Counted from the stretch's first letter, positions 1 through 10,652 are shown. The stretch: DNA of 15,534 nucleotides from Thoreauomyces humboldtii (GCA_027596035.1 JADGJA010000542.1:1-15534); one strand, 5' to 3'. Notes: generated by a model not told the origin, from the letters alone. Numbers and translations are program-made.

Positions 1-149
1 CCCCATCTCGACCCTTCCCCATTCCCTCCCATTGCAACTCCGTCCCGAAGAAGTCTTCAGGCATCTCGTCGTCACCTCCCCCATCGTCAGGACGGCTACT
101 ATCCCTTCTACTAGTCTCTTCAAACTACTCGTAGAAAGAATAGTACAGG
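1..149 (+). promoter_or_regulatory. URA2 5' leader / proximal promoter (partial)
   Basis: This stretch before the URA2 start is strongly pyrimidine-rich (C/T runs such as those at 1-30 and 84-123), as is common just upstream of highly expressed fungal genes. It holds no ATG, so there is no upstream ORF competing with the start at 150. No TATA box is visible. The true promoter probably lies mostly outside the window. Confidence 0.45.
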
Positions 150-3100
150 ATGGCAGACAAGCAGGTGCCTAATACGTCCAAGGGCAGCGCCGTGGCAACT
201 CCAAGCGCTCCCGTTACCTGTGCCCCCATAGGAAGCCCCGATCCCACCATCGCAACGCTCGTGCTAGCCGACGGCACTGCCTACCAGGGCTACTCGTTCG
301 GAGCAGAGAAGCAATCCATCGCCGGAGAATGCGTCTTCCAAACTGGTATGCCTGCACCACGCTCCCTTCTCGAAGGCGGAAGTTTCCAAAGCCAACCTGG
401 GAGCATGCGAGCGACGGACCGAGTGCGTCGATCCTTGATCTCATGTTGACTGGCCGTTGTTCGCTCCCCGCAGGCATGGTCGGCTACCCAGAGTCCCTTA
501 CGGATCCATCCTATCGCGGTCAGATCCTCGTCATCACCTTCCCTCTGATCGGAAACTACGGCGTGCCGTCTCGCAAGGACGTTGACGCCCATCTCCATGG
601 CCTCCAGCAGTACTTTGAATCCACTCAGATCCACATTGCTGGTCTCGTCATTGGCCACTACTCCCACGACTTCTCTCACTACCTTGCCGATGTGTCCCTC
701 TCCACCTGGCTGAAGGAAAACAACATTCCCGCCATCTACGCCATCGACACGCGTGCACTCACAAAGAAGATCCGCGAGCAAGGTGCTTTGCTCGGCAAGA
801 TCCTCCTGCCGCAAAGCATCGCTGGACCAGGCCTTGCTTCCACCTCCGAGTCTCCTGCTTGGATGAAGGAGCTTTCGGACGTCGCATGGCACGACCCTAA
901 CTCGCGCAACCTGGTGGCCGAGGTGTCGGTCAAGCAGCCCATCATCTACACTCCGGAGGAAGGCCACACGTGCGTCCGCGGGAGCAACGGAAAGGTGCTG
1001 CGTGTCCTGGCGATCGATGTCGGACTCAAGAACAACCAGATCCGCTGCTTTCTGAAGCGAGGCGTTGAGGTCAAGGTCGTTCCATGGAACTACGACTTCA
1101 TTGCCGACCGCGACTTCGACGGGCTTTTCATCAGCAACGGTCCTGGCGATCCCACCAGCGTTAAGGAGACCATCGACAGGCTGGCGCAACAGATGAGGCT
1201 CGGGGACAAGCCCATCTTCGGAATCTGTCTTGGACACCAGCTCATTGCGCTTGCCAGCGGAGCCCAAACGAAGAAGATGAAGTACGGAAACCGTGGACAC
1301 AACATTCCTTGCACCAACCTGCAGACCGGACGTTGCTATATCACATCGCAGAACCACGGATTCTGCGTGGATGTCAACACACTGACAGCGGGCTGGAGGG
1401 AGTACTTTGTCAACGCCAACGACGGATCGAACGAAGGCATCATCCACGACACTCTCCCGTACTTCAGCGTGCAGTTCCACCCGGAATCCACTCCGGGACC
1501 CTGGGACACCGAGTATCTCTTCGACCGCTTTATCGAAACGGTCAAGAACTGCCAGGCTGCTGGCAAGCTAGTGCCACTGGTGAAGGAGATCCAGCCGCCG
1601 CAGGGTGTGCGGCAACACCCGCGCAAGGTTCTGATCCTCGGCTCCGGAGGTTTATCCATCGGTCAGGCGGGAGAATTCGATTACTCGGGGTCCCAAGCCA
1701 TCAAGGCATTGAAGGAGGAGGGGATCTACACAATCCTCATCAACCCCAACATTGCTACCATCCAGACCTCGCAGGGCCTCGCTGACAAGGTCTACTTCCT
1801 TCCCGTCACACCCGAATTTGTGCGAAAGGTCATCAAGCACGAGAAGCCGGACGGCATCTACTGTACGTTCGGAGGCCAGACTGCTCTCAATGTCGGTGTT
1901 AAGCTGAAGGACGAGTTTGCCGGGCTTGGCGTCAAGGTGCTCGGAACACCGATCGAGACCATCGAGGTCACTGAGGATCGCGACCTTTTCGCGAACGCCA
2001 TGGCGTCGATTGGCGAGAAGTGCGCTCAAAGCGAGAGCGCAAACAACACCGAGGAAGCCGTGGCAGCTGGTCGAAGGATCGGTTTCCCTCTGATCGTTCG
2101 TGCTGCCTACGCTCTGGGCGGTCTTGGATCTGGGTTCGCCGACAACGAACAGGAGCTTATCGCGTTGTGCACCAAAGCTTTCGCTACATCCTCTCAGATC
2201 CTAGTCGAGCGGTCCATGAAGGGGTGGAAGGAGATCGAGTACGAGGTCGTCCGTGATGCCAACGACAACTGTGTAACTGTCTGCAACATGGAGAACTTTG
2301 ACCCTCTCGGGATCCACACCGGCGACTCGATCGTTGTCGCCCCCAGTCAGACCCTCTCTGACGAGGACTACATGATGCTGCGACGCACCGCCGTCAACGT
2401 CATTCGTCACCTCGGCGTGATCGGGGAGTGCAACATCCAGTACGCTCTGAACCCCAACTCGAATGAGTACTGCATTATCGAGGTCAACGCTCGTCTCTCT
2501 CGGTCGTCCGCACTTGCCAGCAAGGCTACCGGTTACCCACTCGCCTTCGTTGCTGCCAAGCTTGGTCTCGGAATCCCGCTTACCGAAGTCAAGAACAACG
2601 TCACCAAGAAGACTATTGCCTGCTTCGAGCCTTCTTTGGACTACTGCGTTGTCAAAATTCCTCGTTGGGACTTGAAGAAGTTCAACCGTGTCAGCACGAA
2701 GGTTGGAAGTGCCATGAAGAGTGTCGGAGAAGTCATGGCGATCGGTCGCAACTTTGAGGAGACCATCCAGAAGGCTCTCCGTGCGGTCGATTACAGCTTC
2801 AGTGGCTTTGCGGAGAACAACATCATCAACAAGGAGGAGATCGATGAAGAGCTGCGTTTCCCCTCGGATGAGCGTATGTTCGCCATCGCGAACGCCTTCC
2901 ATCTTGGCTACACCGTCGACCGTATCTGGGAGCTCACTCAGATCGACAAGTGGTTCTTGAACAAGCTCCAGAACATCGTTGCCCTCGACAAGCATCTTGC
3001 CACCTACACGACTGATACGATCACCTCCCGCCTGGTCCGGTCTGCCAAGCAGCTCGGTTTCTCGGACCGTCAGATTGCCACTGCTATCGGCACTACGGAA

Positions 3101-6100
3101 CTCGGAGCCCGCAAGATCCGAACGGACTGGGGTATTGTGCCGTTTGTCAAGCAGATCGACACGGTGGCCGCCGAGTTCCCCTGCTACACCAACTACCTGT
3201 ACATGACCTACAACGCCGTCGAGCACGACATTACGTTCGAGGACAAGGGCGTCATGGTCCTTGGAAGTGGTGTGTACCGCATTGGCAGCAGCGTTGAGTT
3301 CGACTGGTGCGCAGTGCGCTGCATCCGTACTCTCCGCGAGTCGGGCGTCAAGACCGTCATGGTCAACTACAACCCCGAGACAGTCTCAACCGATTACGAT
3401 GAGGCCGACCGTCTTTACTTCGAGACTCTTACCCTCGAGCGCATCCTTGACATCTACCAGACCGAGACCGCCAGCGGAGTCATCGTTTCCATGGGCGGAC
3501 AGACGCCCAACAACATCGCTTTGCCCTTGCACCGCATGAACGTCAACATCCTCGGTACCAGCCCTGAAATGATTGACAATGCTGAGAACCGATACAAGTT
3601 CTCTCGTATGCTTGACAAAATCGGTGTCGACCAGCCTCTTTGGAAGGAGCTCACCTCTATCGAGGAGGCAACCGAATTCTGCGAGAAGGTCGAGTTTCCC
3701 GTACTGGTTCGCCCCAGTTACGTTCTGTCCGGAGCCGCCATGAATGTCGTCTACTCCCTCGACGATCTCCGGAGCTACCTCGACCTCGCCGTCCAGGTTT
3801 CGCGAGACTACCCCGTCGTCATCTCCAAGTTCATCGAGGAGGCAAAGGAGATTGAGATGGATGCTGTTGCCCACGACGGAAAGCTAATCATGCACGTCGT
3901 TTCCGAGCACGTTGAGAACGCTGGTGTCCACTCCGGTGATGCCACCCTTGTGCTCCCGCCTCAGGATCTCGACCCCGAGACAGTTCGCAAGATCGTGGAT
4001 GCCACTCGCAAGATCGGACATGCTCTCAACGTGACCGGTCCTTACAACATCCAGTTCATCGCCAAGAACAACGAGATCAAGGTCATCGAGTGCAACGTGC
4101 GCGCATCCCGATCCTTCCCCTTCTGCTCCAAGGTCCTGGGTGTCGACCTCATCGAGATGGCCACAAAGGCCATGACAGGCCAACCTTACGAGCCTTACCC
4201 TGCCATCGAGCAACGCAAGGACTACGTTGCCATCAAGGTGCCTCAGTTCAGTTTCAGCCGGCTCGCTGGCGCTGACCCCATCCTTGGTGTTGAGATGGCT
4301 TCTACCGGAGAAGTCGCTTGCTTCGGTCGTGACAAGTACGAGGCCTACATTAAAGCTCTCATTGCCACGGGCTTCACAACCCCTAAGAAGAACATCCTGC
4401 TCTCTATCGGAAGCTTCAAGGAGAAGCTCGAGTTCCTTCCCTCCGTCCAGCGGCTCCACGAGATGGGCTACCAGCTCTTCGCAACCACGGGAACGGCTGA
4501 CTTCATCCAGGAGCACGGCATCCCGGTCAAATATCTTGAGCAACTTGATGACTCGGCCGATCTGCCTCAGCAGAAGCTCGAGTACAGCTTGTCCCAGCAT
4601 CTGGCGAACAACCTCATCGACCTGTACATCAATCTGCCCTCCAAGAACCGCTTCCGTCGACCCGCGAGCTACATGTCTACGGGATACCGATCCCGTCGTA
4701 TGGCCATCGACTTTGCCGTGCCTTTGATCACCAATGTCAAGTGCGCGAAGCTGTTCGTCGAGGCTATGGCTAGGTGGAAGGGGATCGAGGCTTTCGAGGT
4801 CGGAGATATCGACTCCCAGACCAGCTTCCGAACCGTCCGTCTACCCGGTCTCATCCACGTGCGCAGCTCGGTCGAGGTCTCTGGTGATCTCGAGGCCATC
4901 ACCAAGGAGGCCGTTGCGGGCGGTTTCACCATGGTCTGCGGGTTCGGAGAACAGGCTAAGAGGGGCAAGGCGTTCTGCGACTACGCCGTCTCGGCGGTCG
5001 CAACCTCACAGAACGTGGACACGGTCGCTCTCTCCACCGGTACCGCCATGAGTCTGTTCGTCGGATTCGGTGAAGGTCGTCTCAAAGGGCTCGGTGATCT
5101 CGCAGCTCACCTCAAGAGCTGGCCCCGTGACAGCCCCCTCGTTGCCTGCGCCAAGGAGACGGATCTTGCTTCCGTTCTCTACATGGCCAACCTTCACGAC
5201 CGGTCCATCCACATTACGAACGTCCGCACAGCAGCTGACATCGCTCTTATCGTCCTTAGTAAGGAGAAGGGTGTCGAAGTCACCTGCGATGTCTGCGTCG
5301 AGAGCCTTTTCCAGGAGGTCGCGGGTGTCACCGACGAAGACGTCAGTGCTCTCTGGGACAACATCAAATCTGTTGACGTCCTTTCCATCCTTGGAACTGG
5401 CATCAAGCAGGCTGTTCCCTTCTTGCTGGGTGCGGTCGCCGCTGGCAAGTTGACCGTGGAGGACCTCACCGCCAAGGTTTACGAAAACCCTCGTAGGATC
5501 TTTGGTCTGCCCGCGCAGAGTGACACTTACGTAGAGGTAAGCCTGCGCGTCTACCTGACCAATGTTGGAAATTTTGCTGATGCTTGTTTTCATCTAGGTC
5601 GAGATTGAGCGCAAGGCCGGCACCGGCAAACGTGGATTCGTTCATCGTGTTGTCATCCGTGGCGAGACTGTCGTTCTCGATGGGTCTGCTTTCGGTGAGC
5701 CATCCGGCAAGGACATCACGGGAGCCGTGCGCATCTCCGCGCCTGCGAGCCAGTTGTCTCGCAAGCTTTCGATCATGCCTGGAGAGACGTCCGCTCCGAC
5801 ATCCTCCTTTACGCCCAAGAGCCCCGCTCGTGGCGCTCGTGGCCACGACACTCCCGAGGATCTGACCCTCCATGCCGACAACTTGGCAGACGGACTCTCC
5901 AAGGCAGTCTCTCTCAGCTCGGTACAGGACGAAGGTGACCTCGGCAAGGTGGTTCAGCGTGCCGTCAAGCAGACCATGCAGCTTTCGGGAAGCCGGTATA
6001 TCCAAGGCAATCTCTCGAGCCAGGCATCCGCTGCCATGGCCAGGTCCCCCTTCTACCGCAAGCACATCCTCTCCGTCAACCAGTTCACCCGTGGAGACCT

Positions 6101-6995
6101 CCACATGCTGTTTGGCGTTGCCCAGGAGATGCGCACCCTCGTGGAACGGTTCGGCACCATCAACCTCCTCCAAGGCAAGGTCATGTGCTCTGCCTTCTGG
6201 GAGCCCTCCACGCGCACGAGCTGCTCGTTTGGCGCCGCCATGCAGCGTCTCGGAGGAGCGGTCGTCAACATGGACGGTCAGACGAGCTCGGTCCAGAAGG
6301 GCGAGTCACTTAGCGACACGGTCCGAACCCTCAGCTGCTACGGCGACGTGATCGTCATGCGCCACCCGGCACCCGGAAGCGCTCGGGAGGGAGCCGACTT
6401 TGCCACCGTCCCTGTCATCAACGCCGGAGACGGCGTCGGAGAACACCCTACCCAAGCCTTCCTCGATGCGTTCACCATCCGAGAGGAACTCGGAACCGTC
6501 AACGGACTCACCATCACCATGGTCGGTGACCTCAAGAACGGTCGAACAGTCCACTCCCTCGTCCGTCTCCTCTCCCAGTACGACGTCAAGATCAACTACG
6601 TCTCACCCGAATCCCTCCGCATGCCGGACCACATCAAGGCCGAGGTGACCAGGTCCTCGACCTCCCTCCACGGATCCCCGATCCCTCAGACCGAGACGAC
6701 GTCCCTCGAGTCGGTCATCGCCGCCACCGACGTCCTTTACGTGACCCGGATCCAGAAGGAGAGGTTCGAGAACCCGGCAGAGTACGCGGCCGTCAGCAAC
6801 GCCTACGTTGTCAACAACAAGACCCTGCAGAACGCGAAGAGGAACATGATCATCATGCATCCCCTGCCCAGGGTCAACGAGATCCATCCCGAGGTTGACT
6901 TTGATCAGAGGGCGGCCTACTTCAGGCAGATGCGATACGGTCTGTTCGTCAGGATGGCGCTCCTGGCTCTGGTCTGCGGGAGGTCGGATGCTTGA
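150..6995 (+). CDS. URA2: Trifunctional-type pyrimidine protein: GATase-CPSase, inactive DHOase-like region, ATCase
   Basis: Exons 150-345, 474-5536 and 5598-6995 (2218 aa) are joined by GT...AG introns of 128 and 61 nt with matching phase. The protein makes carbamoyl phosphate from glutamine, bicarbonate and ATP, then carbamoyl aspartate, the first two steps of UMP synthesis. The glutaminase domain has FGICLGHQ (Cys317) and VQFHPES (His401, Glu403). The duplicated CPSase ATP-grasp halves begin near residues 450 ([19 protein letters not shown]) and 990 ([17 protein letters not shown]). The MGS-like allosteric domain (about 1370-1500; [13 protein letters not shown]) is where UTP and PRPP act in this family. 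A DHOase-like segment (about 1515-1790) lacks the metal-binding Hx[12 protein letters not shown] stands where active enzymes have the His pair. The ATCase (about 1900-2218) has EPSTRTS (1955-1961), MRHP (2007-2010) and EHPTQAFLD (from 2035). The length matches yeast Ura2. The ATG at 150 has A at -3 and G at +4. Confidence 0.96.
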
Positions 6996-7053
6996 GAGGA
7001 GATTTTTTGACTCTCCCCACGCTTTCTAACGATCGACTCCCTGTCGCGCTCTC

Positions 7054-7095
<42 letters not shown>

Positions 7096-7235
7096 CTTGC
7101 ACTGAACCTCCTGCCCTCGCATCCCCATTCCATGCCATTCCTTCCCACACTTTTTCCACTTCTCGATAAGATTATTTTCTATATTTTTTTTTGTTTTCTG
7201 AAGAACGAAACACTCCCCTTCCACATCCTTCTTCT
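6996..7235. other. Convergent intergenic spacer URA2/MRPS8
   Basis: This 240-bp spacer lies between two facing stop codons, so it must hold the 3' ends of both transcripts. It contains a CT microsatellite (7049-7092) and an A/T-rich tract with nine T in a row around 7184-7192. Read on the minus strand that tract is A-rich, suitable for 3' processing of MRPS8. No further gene is seen. Confidence 0.6.
7049..7092. repeat. (CT)n/(GA)n microsatellite
   Basis: Six CT units, one interrupting GT, then fifteen CT units form a 44-bp simple repeat. It sits in the shared 3' region of URA2 and MRPS8. On the minus strand it reads as GA repeats. It is likely to vary in length between strains. Confidence 0.97.
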
Positions 7236-7808
7236 TCAGACGGCGATGCAGAGGACCTCTCCGCCGACCTCCTTCGCGAGGGCCTCCTTGAGCTCGATGA
7301 TGCCGTACGGTGTGTCGAGGATGGTGACCTGACCGACCTCCTGACCCTTGAGCAGAGGACCCGCCCTCCGAGCGGCTGCCACGGCCTTGAGCTCGTCCAG
7401 ACTCGCGTAGACCCTCCTGCTGGGCTTGCTCACGACCGACATCCTCCTGAGCACGGGTTGACCGTCCTTGTACTTTAGGTTCAGCCAGATCTTCTGACTG
7501 GCTGGGTTGGGAACGGGACGGGGGACGAGTGGTGGTTGCGTGGGCGATGGTATTGGTGATGATGAGGATGACGAAGCTGAAGTGGTTGTGGTGGGGGTAG
7601 TGGAGACGACGGAAGGGTTCCTGGTCGTGGAAGCGGTTGCAGGGTACGGACCCTTCTCGTCACCGGTCGAGATGGACGAGATGAACCCTTCCTCGTACAG
7701 GATGCGACATATGGCTCTGTTGGTCGTGGATTGCGGTACTGCGATGCGACGGAGGTGCCAGCGGAAACTGTTCTGTACCGCTGAGCAGAGGTTGTGTACC
7801 GGTGCCAT
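7236..7808 (-). CDS. MRPS8: Mitochondrial small-subunit ribosomal protein S8 (uS8m)
   Basis: A single exon of 190 aa. Residues 1-50 (NRAICRILYEEGFISSI) match the N-terminal half of uS8. Residues 105-190 match the C-terminal half: SKPSRRVY at 127-134, then ILDTPYGIIELKEALAKEVG and the terminal GGEVLC signature. uS8 binds small-subunit rRNA and helps assemble the platform; this divergent form with a basic N-terminus should act in the mitochondrial ribosome. The open frame extends upstream to 8027, but ATG 7808 is chosen because homology starts there and A stands at -3. Oddity: residues about 52-104 are a Thr/Ser/Pro-rich insert that separates the two conserved halves and makes the protein longer than bacterial S8 (about 130 aa). 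It is divergent from the deubiquitinase gene that starts at 8105. Confidence 0.93.
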   Translation of the reverse strand: MAPVHNLCSAVQNSFRWHLRRIAVPQSTTNRAICRILYEEGFISSISTGDEKGPYPATASTTRNPSVVSTTPTTTTSASSSSSSPIPSPTQPPLVPRPVPNPASQKIWLNLKYKDGQPVLRRMSVVSKPSRRVYASLDELKAVAAARRAGPLLKGQEVGQVTILDTPYGIIELKEALAKEVGGEVLCIAV

Positions 7809-8104
7809 TTGTTTGTGCTGTGCTGTGTCGTCGGAGAGAGAGAGAGATGTCCCACACACCGTGCGGCAGTGAGGACGGTCAAGAAAACGGGGAGAGACGA
7901 AGACGAAGGTGAATGGGAGTGGCGCAGCTGTTGATACAGTTCGACAGACCCCCCGGTCCAGTATGACACACAAGATTTCTGTCCGAAACAGTCCGAAAGA
8001 GAGCATTGTTTCCCATGCGCCCCACATTTACCGACTCATTTCCACTCCAACCAACTATCCCACGCCTCGCTCAACCCTGGGAAAGGGAGGTCTGGACGGA
8101 GGAC
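7809..8104. promoter_or_regulatory. Divergent promoter region MRPS8 / deubiquitinase
   Basis: These 296 bp between two outward-facing start codons must hold both 5' leaders and core promoters. Visible elements are a GA run at about 7835-7847 and a perfect 8-bp direct repeat at 10-bp spacing (7981-7998). No clear TATA box is seen. An in-frame upstream ATG for the deubiquitinase at 8015 falls inside this region, so the spacer could be 90 bp shorter. Confidence 0.55.
7981..8000 (+). repeat. 10-bp direct repeat, possible factor-binding site
   Basis: GTCCGAAA occurs at 7981-7988 and again at 7991-7998; the surrounding 10-mers differ at one base. The one-helical-turn spacing would put two bound proteins on the same DNA face. 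No known factor is assigned. Confidence 0.35.
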
Positions 8105-10372
8105 ATGGACCGCACTCCCGAAAACAAGGAAAACGTCTCACAACCCGACCCGGTCATCTACGAGGGAGAGCTGACCGTCACTCATGAGAAGAACAGGGGA
8201 AACACGCTGCCCACGTTCAGCAGGGCTTGGTTTGCCAAAGGTACCAACCGTCTGGAGGAACCGATCGTCTACTCTCTCGCTGAAGCTAGGTCGTGGCTCG
8301 TAACCTAGATGAGAGTGGGATCCGGCTGGTGCTCGAAACCTCAAAGGGAAAAAAGGAGGAACACGCAAACCCCGTCTTCCGAAAACCTATGACCGGATCC
8401 GGATCGTTCTCGATCAACGTGACCGGTGTGGGCCAGATTCGTTTCAGTACGGAAGGGGAACCCGCCAGACATCCCTTCTTTCGAGCATGTCAGCGTGCCG
8501 TCGCACCCAAGGCTGCCGCGGCGCATAAAATCTTGCCGCCAGGCCTGGCCAAACAGATGCATCTGGATTTCCAAAGCACCGCGTCCGTCTCCGCACCGTC
8601 CCTCGCTGTCGTGGCACCAAAGGCTCCATCAGCGCATAAACTCTTGACGCCGGGCGTGGCCAAACAGATGCATTCGGATTTCCAAAGGACCGAGTCCTTC
8701 TCCGCACCGTCTCCCGCCGTCGTGGCACCAAAGGCTGTATCAGCGCAGAAAACCTCGACGCCAGGCGTGGTCAAACAGGTGCACTTGGCCTTCAAGAAGC
8801 CAGCATCCACCCCCGCGCCTATCCGTGCGCCTGCCCCCGCCCCCGCTGCCGTTCCGAAAACTCCGATGCCCCGAGCTGCGGCGAGATCTCTACCCAGTCC
8901 AGAATACGGGGAAAAGGACACACCCAGGAAGAGTAACAGCCCAGACTCCGCAGTTCGCTGGCCGACCCCTGTCCGATCTTCGCCCCTCGGAAGCCCGGTT
9001 GGGGCAAAACGACCGCGATCGGATGCGTTCGACGAATGGCCGGAAAAACGTGGAGAGCAGCGAACACCTGGAGGCATCTACAATTCAGGACAGACGTGCT
9101 ACATAGGCGCGTCGTTGCAGATGCTCTACTCTCTACCTTTTAAATGTGGGTCGAAGCGACATTTGAGTTCTGTCGAAAACCGCACGATTCCTCACCACGC
9201 GATTCACAGTCAGATTTCAACAGGCAGCAGCTGCCCTGGAAGCTGAGAGTCTCAATCGAGAGAGCGTGTGGAAGTGCCTCGCGGTGCTGTTTCGGGACAA
9301 GGACGATCAGAAGTCGGTGCATGTTGGTCCCCTCCGCAAGATGATGGGGAAATTGCTCGGTCAGTTCCTCGAAGACCGACAAGAGGATGCTCAGGAATTT
9401 CTGTCCGCCTTACTGGCACAACTGAAGAACGAGTTTCGACCCCATCTCGGTGATGGCAAGTCCCCTGTGGATCTGCAGTTCAAATGGACAGCCGAGGTAG
9501 GAGACACCTCCTACTTTCTAACTCGTTTTGTTTACGGGCGCTCGTGACGCTTTCTGACCCGCTCTGTGCAGCGAACACTGGAATGCAAGGCATGCGGAAA
9601 CACGTCAAAGGGGCCGGAACCGTTCGAGAACTTGCCGCTCGACCTCATCAGTTCCATGCGTCGAGCCGTGCATCTGAAGCTCCTGGTCGAGAACTTTTTC
9701 AAGGGCGGTACAGATCCGATCGAATGGAAGTGCACGCGGTGTGGCGCGTCCGAGGCCAGGAAGATGTACGAGATGAGGAGTCTGCCGCCGGTCATCCTCG
9801 TCCATCTGAAACGGTTCTGGCTGGAGCCGACAACGTTCGTCGTCAGGAAGAGGACAGATGAAGTCACCATACCGATGAGGCTGGATCTTGGTAGGTGATC
9901 TTGAGTGGCTTGCTGATGAATGGTCACTCAGTACTGTTGTTGTTCTTTGTTATAGGATCCTACCGAGCGGGAGCTGGCAAGGCGAAGTAAGAGCAACAAG
10001 AACCGTGTTGAGATAATTCAGACATTGACCTTGACTCATACCCAGATCATCATCGCCTCAAGTCGCCAGCATGTTCCAGAAGAACAACGGAGACACTTAC
10101 ACCCTGCGAAGCATCGTGTCACACCTCGGCGAGAATTCCAGACATGGTACGCGCATCAAACTGGTTGAAACGGGCAACGTGGCACATGACTGATCACTTC
10201 CACCCGCTTCACCTCATCAGGTCACTACGTCGCGGACGTCTATGACTCAAAAACAGAGCGATGGACATGCTTCGATGACAACTACGTCACTTCAGCAGAG
10301 CATGTGTCGTTTAAGCGGAAGAGGGAGGCGTACATCCTAGCCTACGTTCGTAGCGAACCCAAGCTCTCTTGA
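8105..10372 (+). CDS. USP-family ubiquitin C-terminal hydrolase, USP37-like
   Basis: Exons 8105-8240, 8309-9145, 9210-9496, 9572-9890, 9956-9986, 10046-10146 and 10221-10372 give 620 aa; all six introns (59-75 nt) are GT...AG and phase-consistent. It is a cysteine protease that removes ubiquitin. Seen: Cys box GGIYNSGQTCYIGASLQ (nucleophile Cys309, oxyanion-hole Asn304), QEDAQEFL (382-389), zinc-ribbon pairs CKAC (425/428) and CTRC (474/477), and His box HGHYVADVYD (His572) with FDD (589-590) as acid. HYVADVYD followed by a Trp resembles the USP37/26/29 group. The N-terminus has a KEN box (residues 8-10), a region that could be a degenerate PH-like fold (about 25-90), three 37-aa repeats (110-220), CDK-type sites TPRK (250) and TPVR (265), and NLS-like KRPR (279). 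The first intron (8241-8308) is the least certain. ATG 8105 has G at -3; ATG 8015 would add 30 residues. Confidence 0.9.
8500..8832 (+). repeat. Three tandem 111-bp coding repeats in the deubiquitinase
   Basis: Units start at 8500, 8611 and 8722, each encoding 37 residues. Each unit opens with VAPKA, runs through an (A/S)xK...PG(L/V)(A/V)KQ(M/V)H core and closes with an Ala/Pro/Ser-rich linker. Units 1 and 2 are closest; unit 3 has diverged and grades into an Ala-Pro-rich tract. The period is an exact multiple of three, so copy number could change without a frameshift. Confidence 0.92.
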
Positions 10373-10652
10373 CGGACGATCATTTACAGCGTCCGTCACC
10401 CCTTCCTTCACACGTACAAATACTGTTTTTTGATATATACATCGGCATTCTTCGGTGCTTCTACAATTTGATTCACCAATACGACAGAAAGACGCCATGC
10501 TGCGATCGATAATTGCGATCCTTCCCGATGATGAAGAAATGGTTTACTAATAACGACTCGGCCGAAAAGTCAACAACAAGGATAGAGATTATGATACGAC
10601 GAACAAATACGCTCTTGCGCGGGTGAGGAGCGGGCAATTTTTGGCAAAGACA
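10373..10652. other. Convergent intergenic spacer
   Basis: These 280 bp lie between the stop codons of the deubiquitinase and the coiled-coil gene. A T-run followed by TATATA at about 10425-10440 is the only candidate 3'-processing element for the plus-strand gene. No further gene is seen. Confidence 0.5.

Noticed and set aside
290..1480. Long minus-strand open frame (396 codons) opposite the start of URA2
   Set aside because: It mirrors the codon pattern of the conserved glutaminase and CPSase coding strand. Its translation has no recognisable domain.
2201..3226. Minus-strand open frame of 341 codons inside URA2
   Set aside because: It is antisense to highly conserved CPSase motifs, and similar shadow frames recur along the whole gene. 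There is no independent support.
7809..8027. N-terminal extension of MRPS8 up to 8027
   Set aside because: The extra 73 residues show no uS8 similarity. ATG 7808 has a good context and starts where the homology begins.
8241..8308. Apparent frameshift in the deubiquitinase N-terminus
   Set aside because: A 68-nt GT...AG intron restores the frame with correct phase, so a pseudogene is not needed. This intron is less certain than the others.
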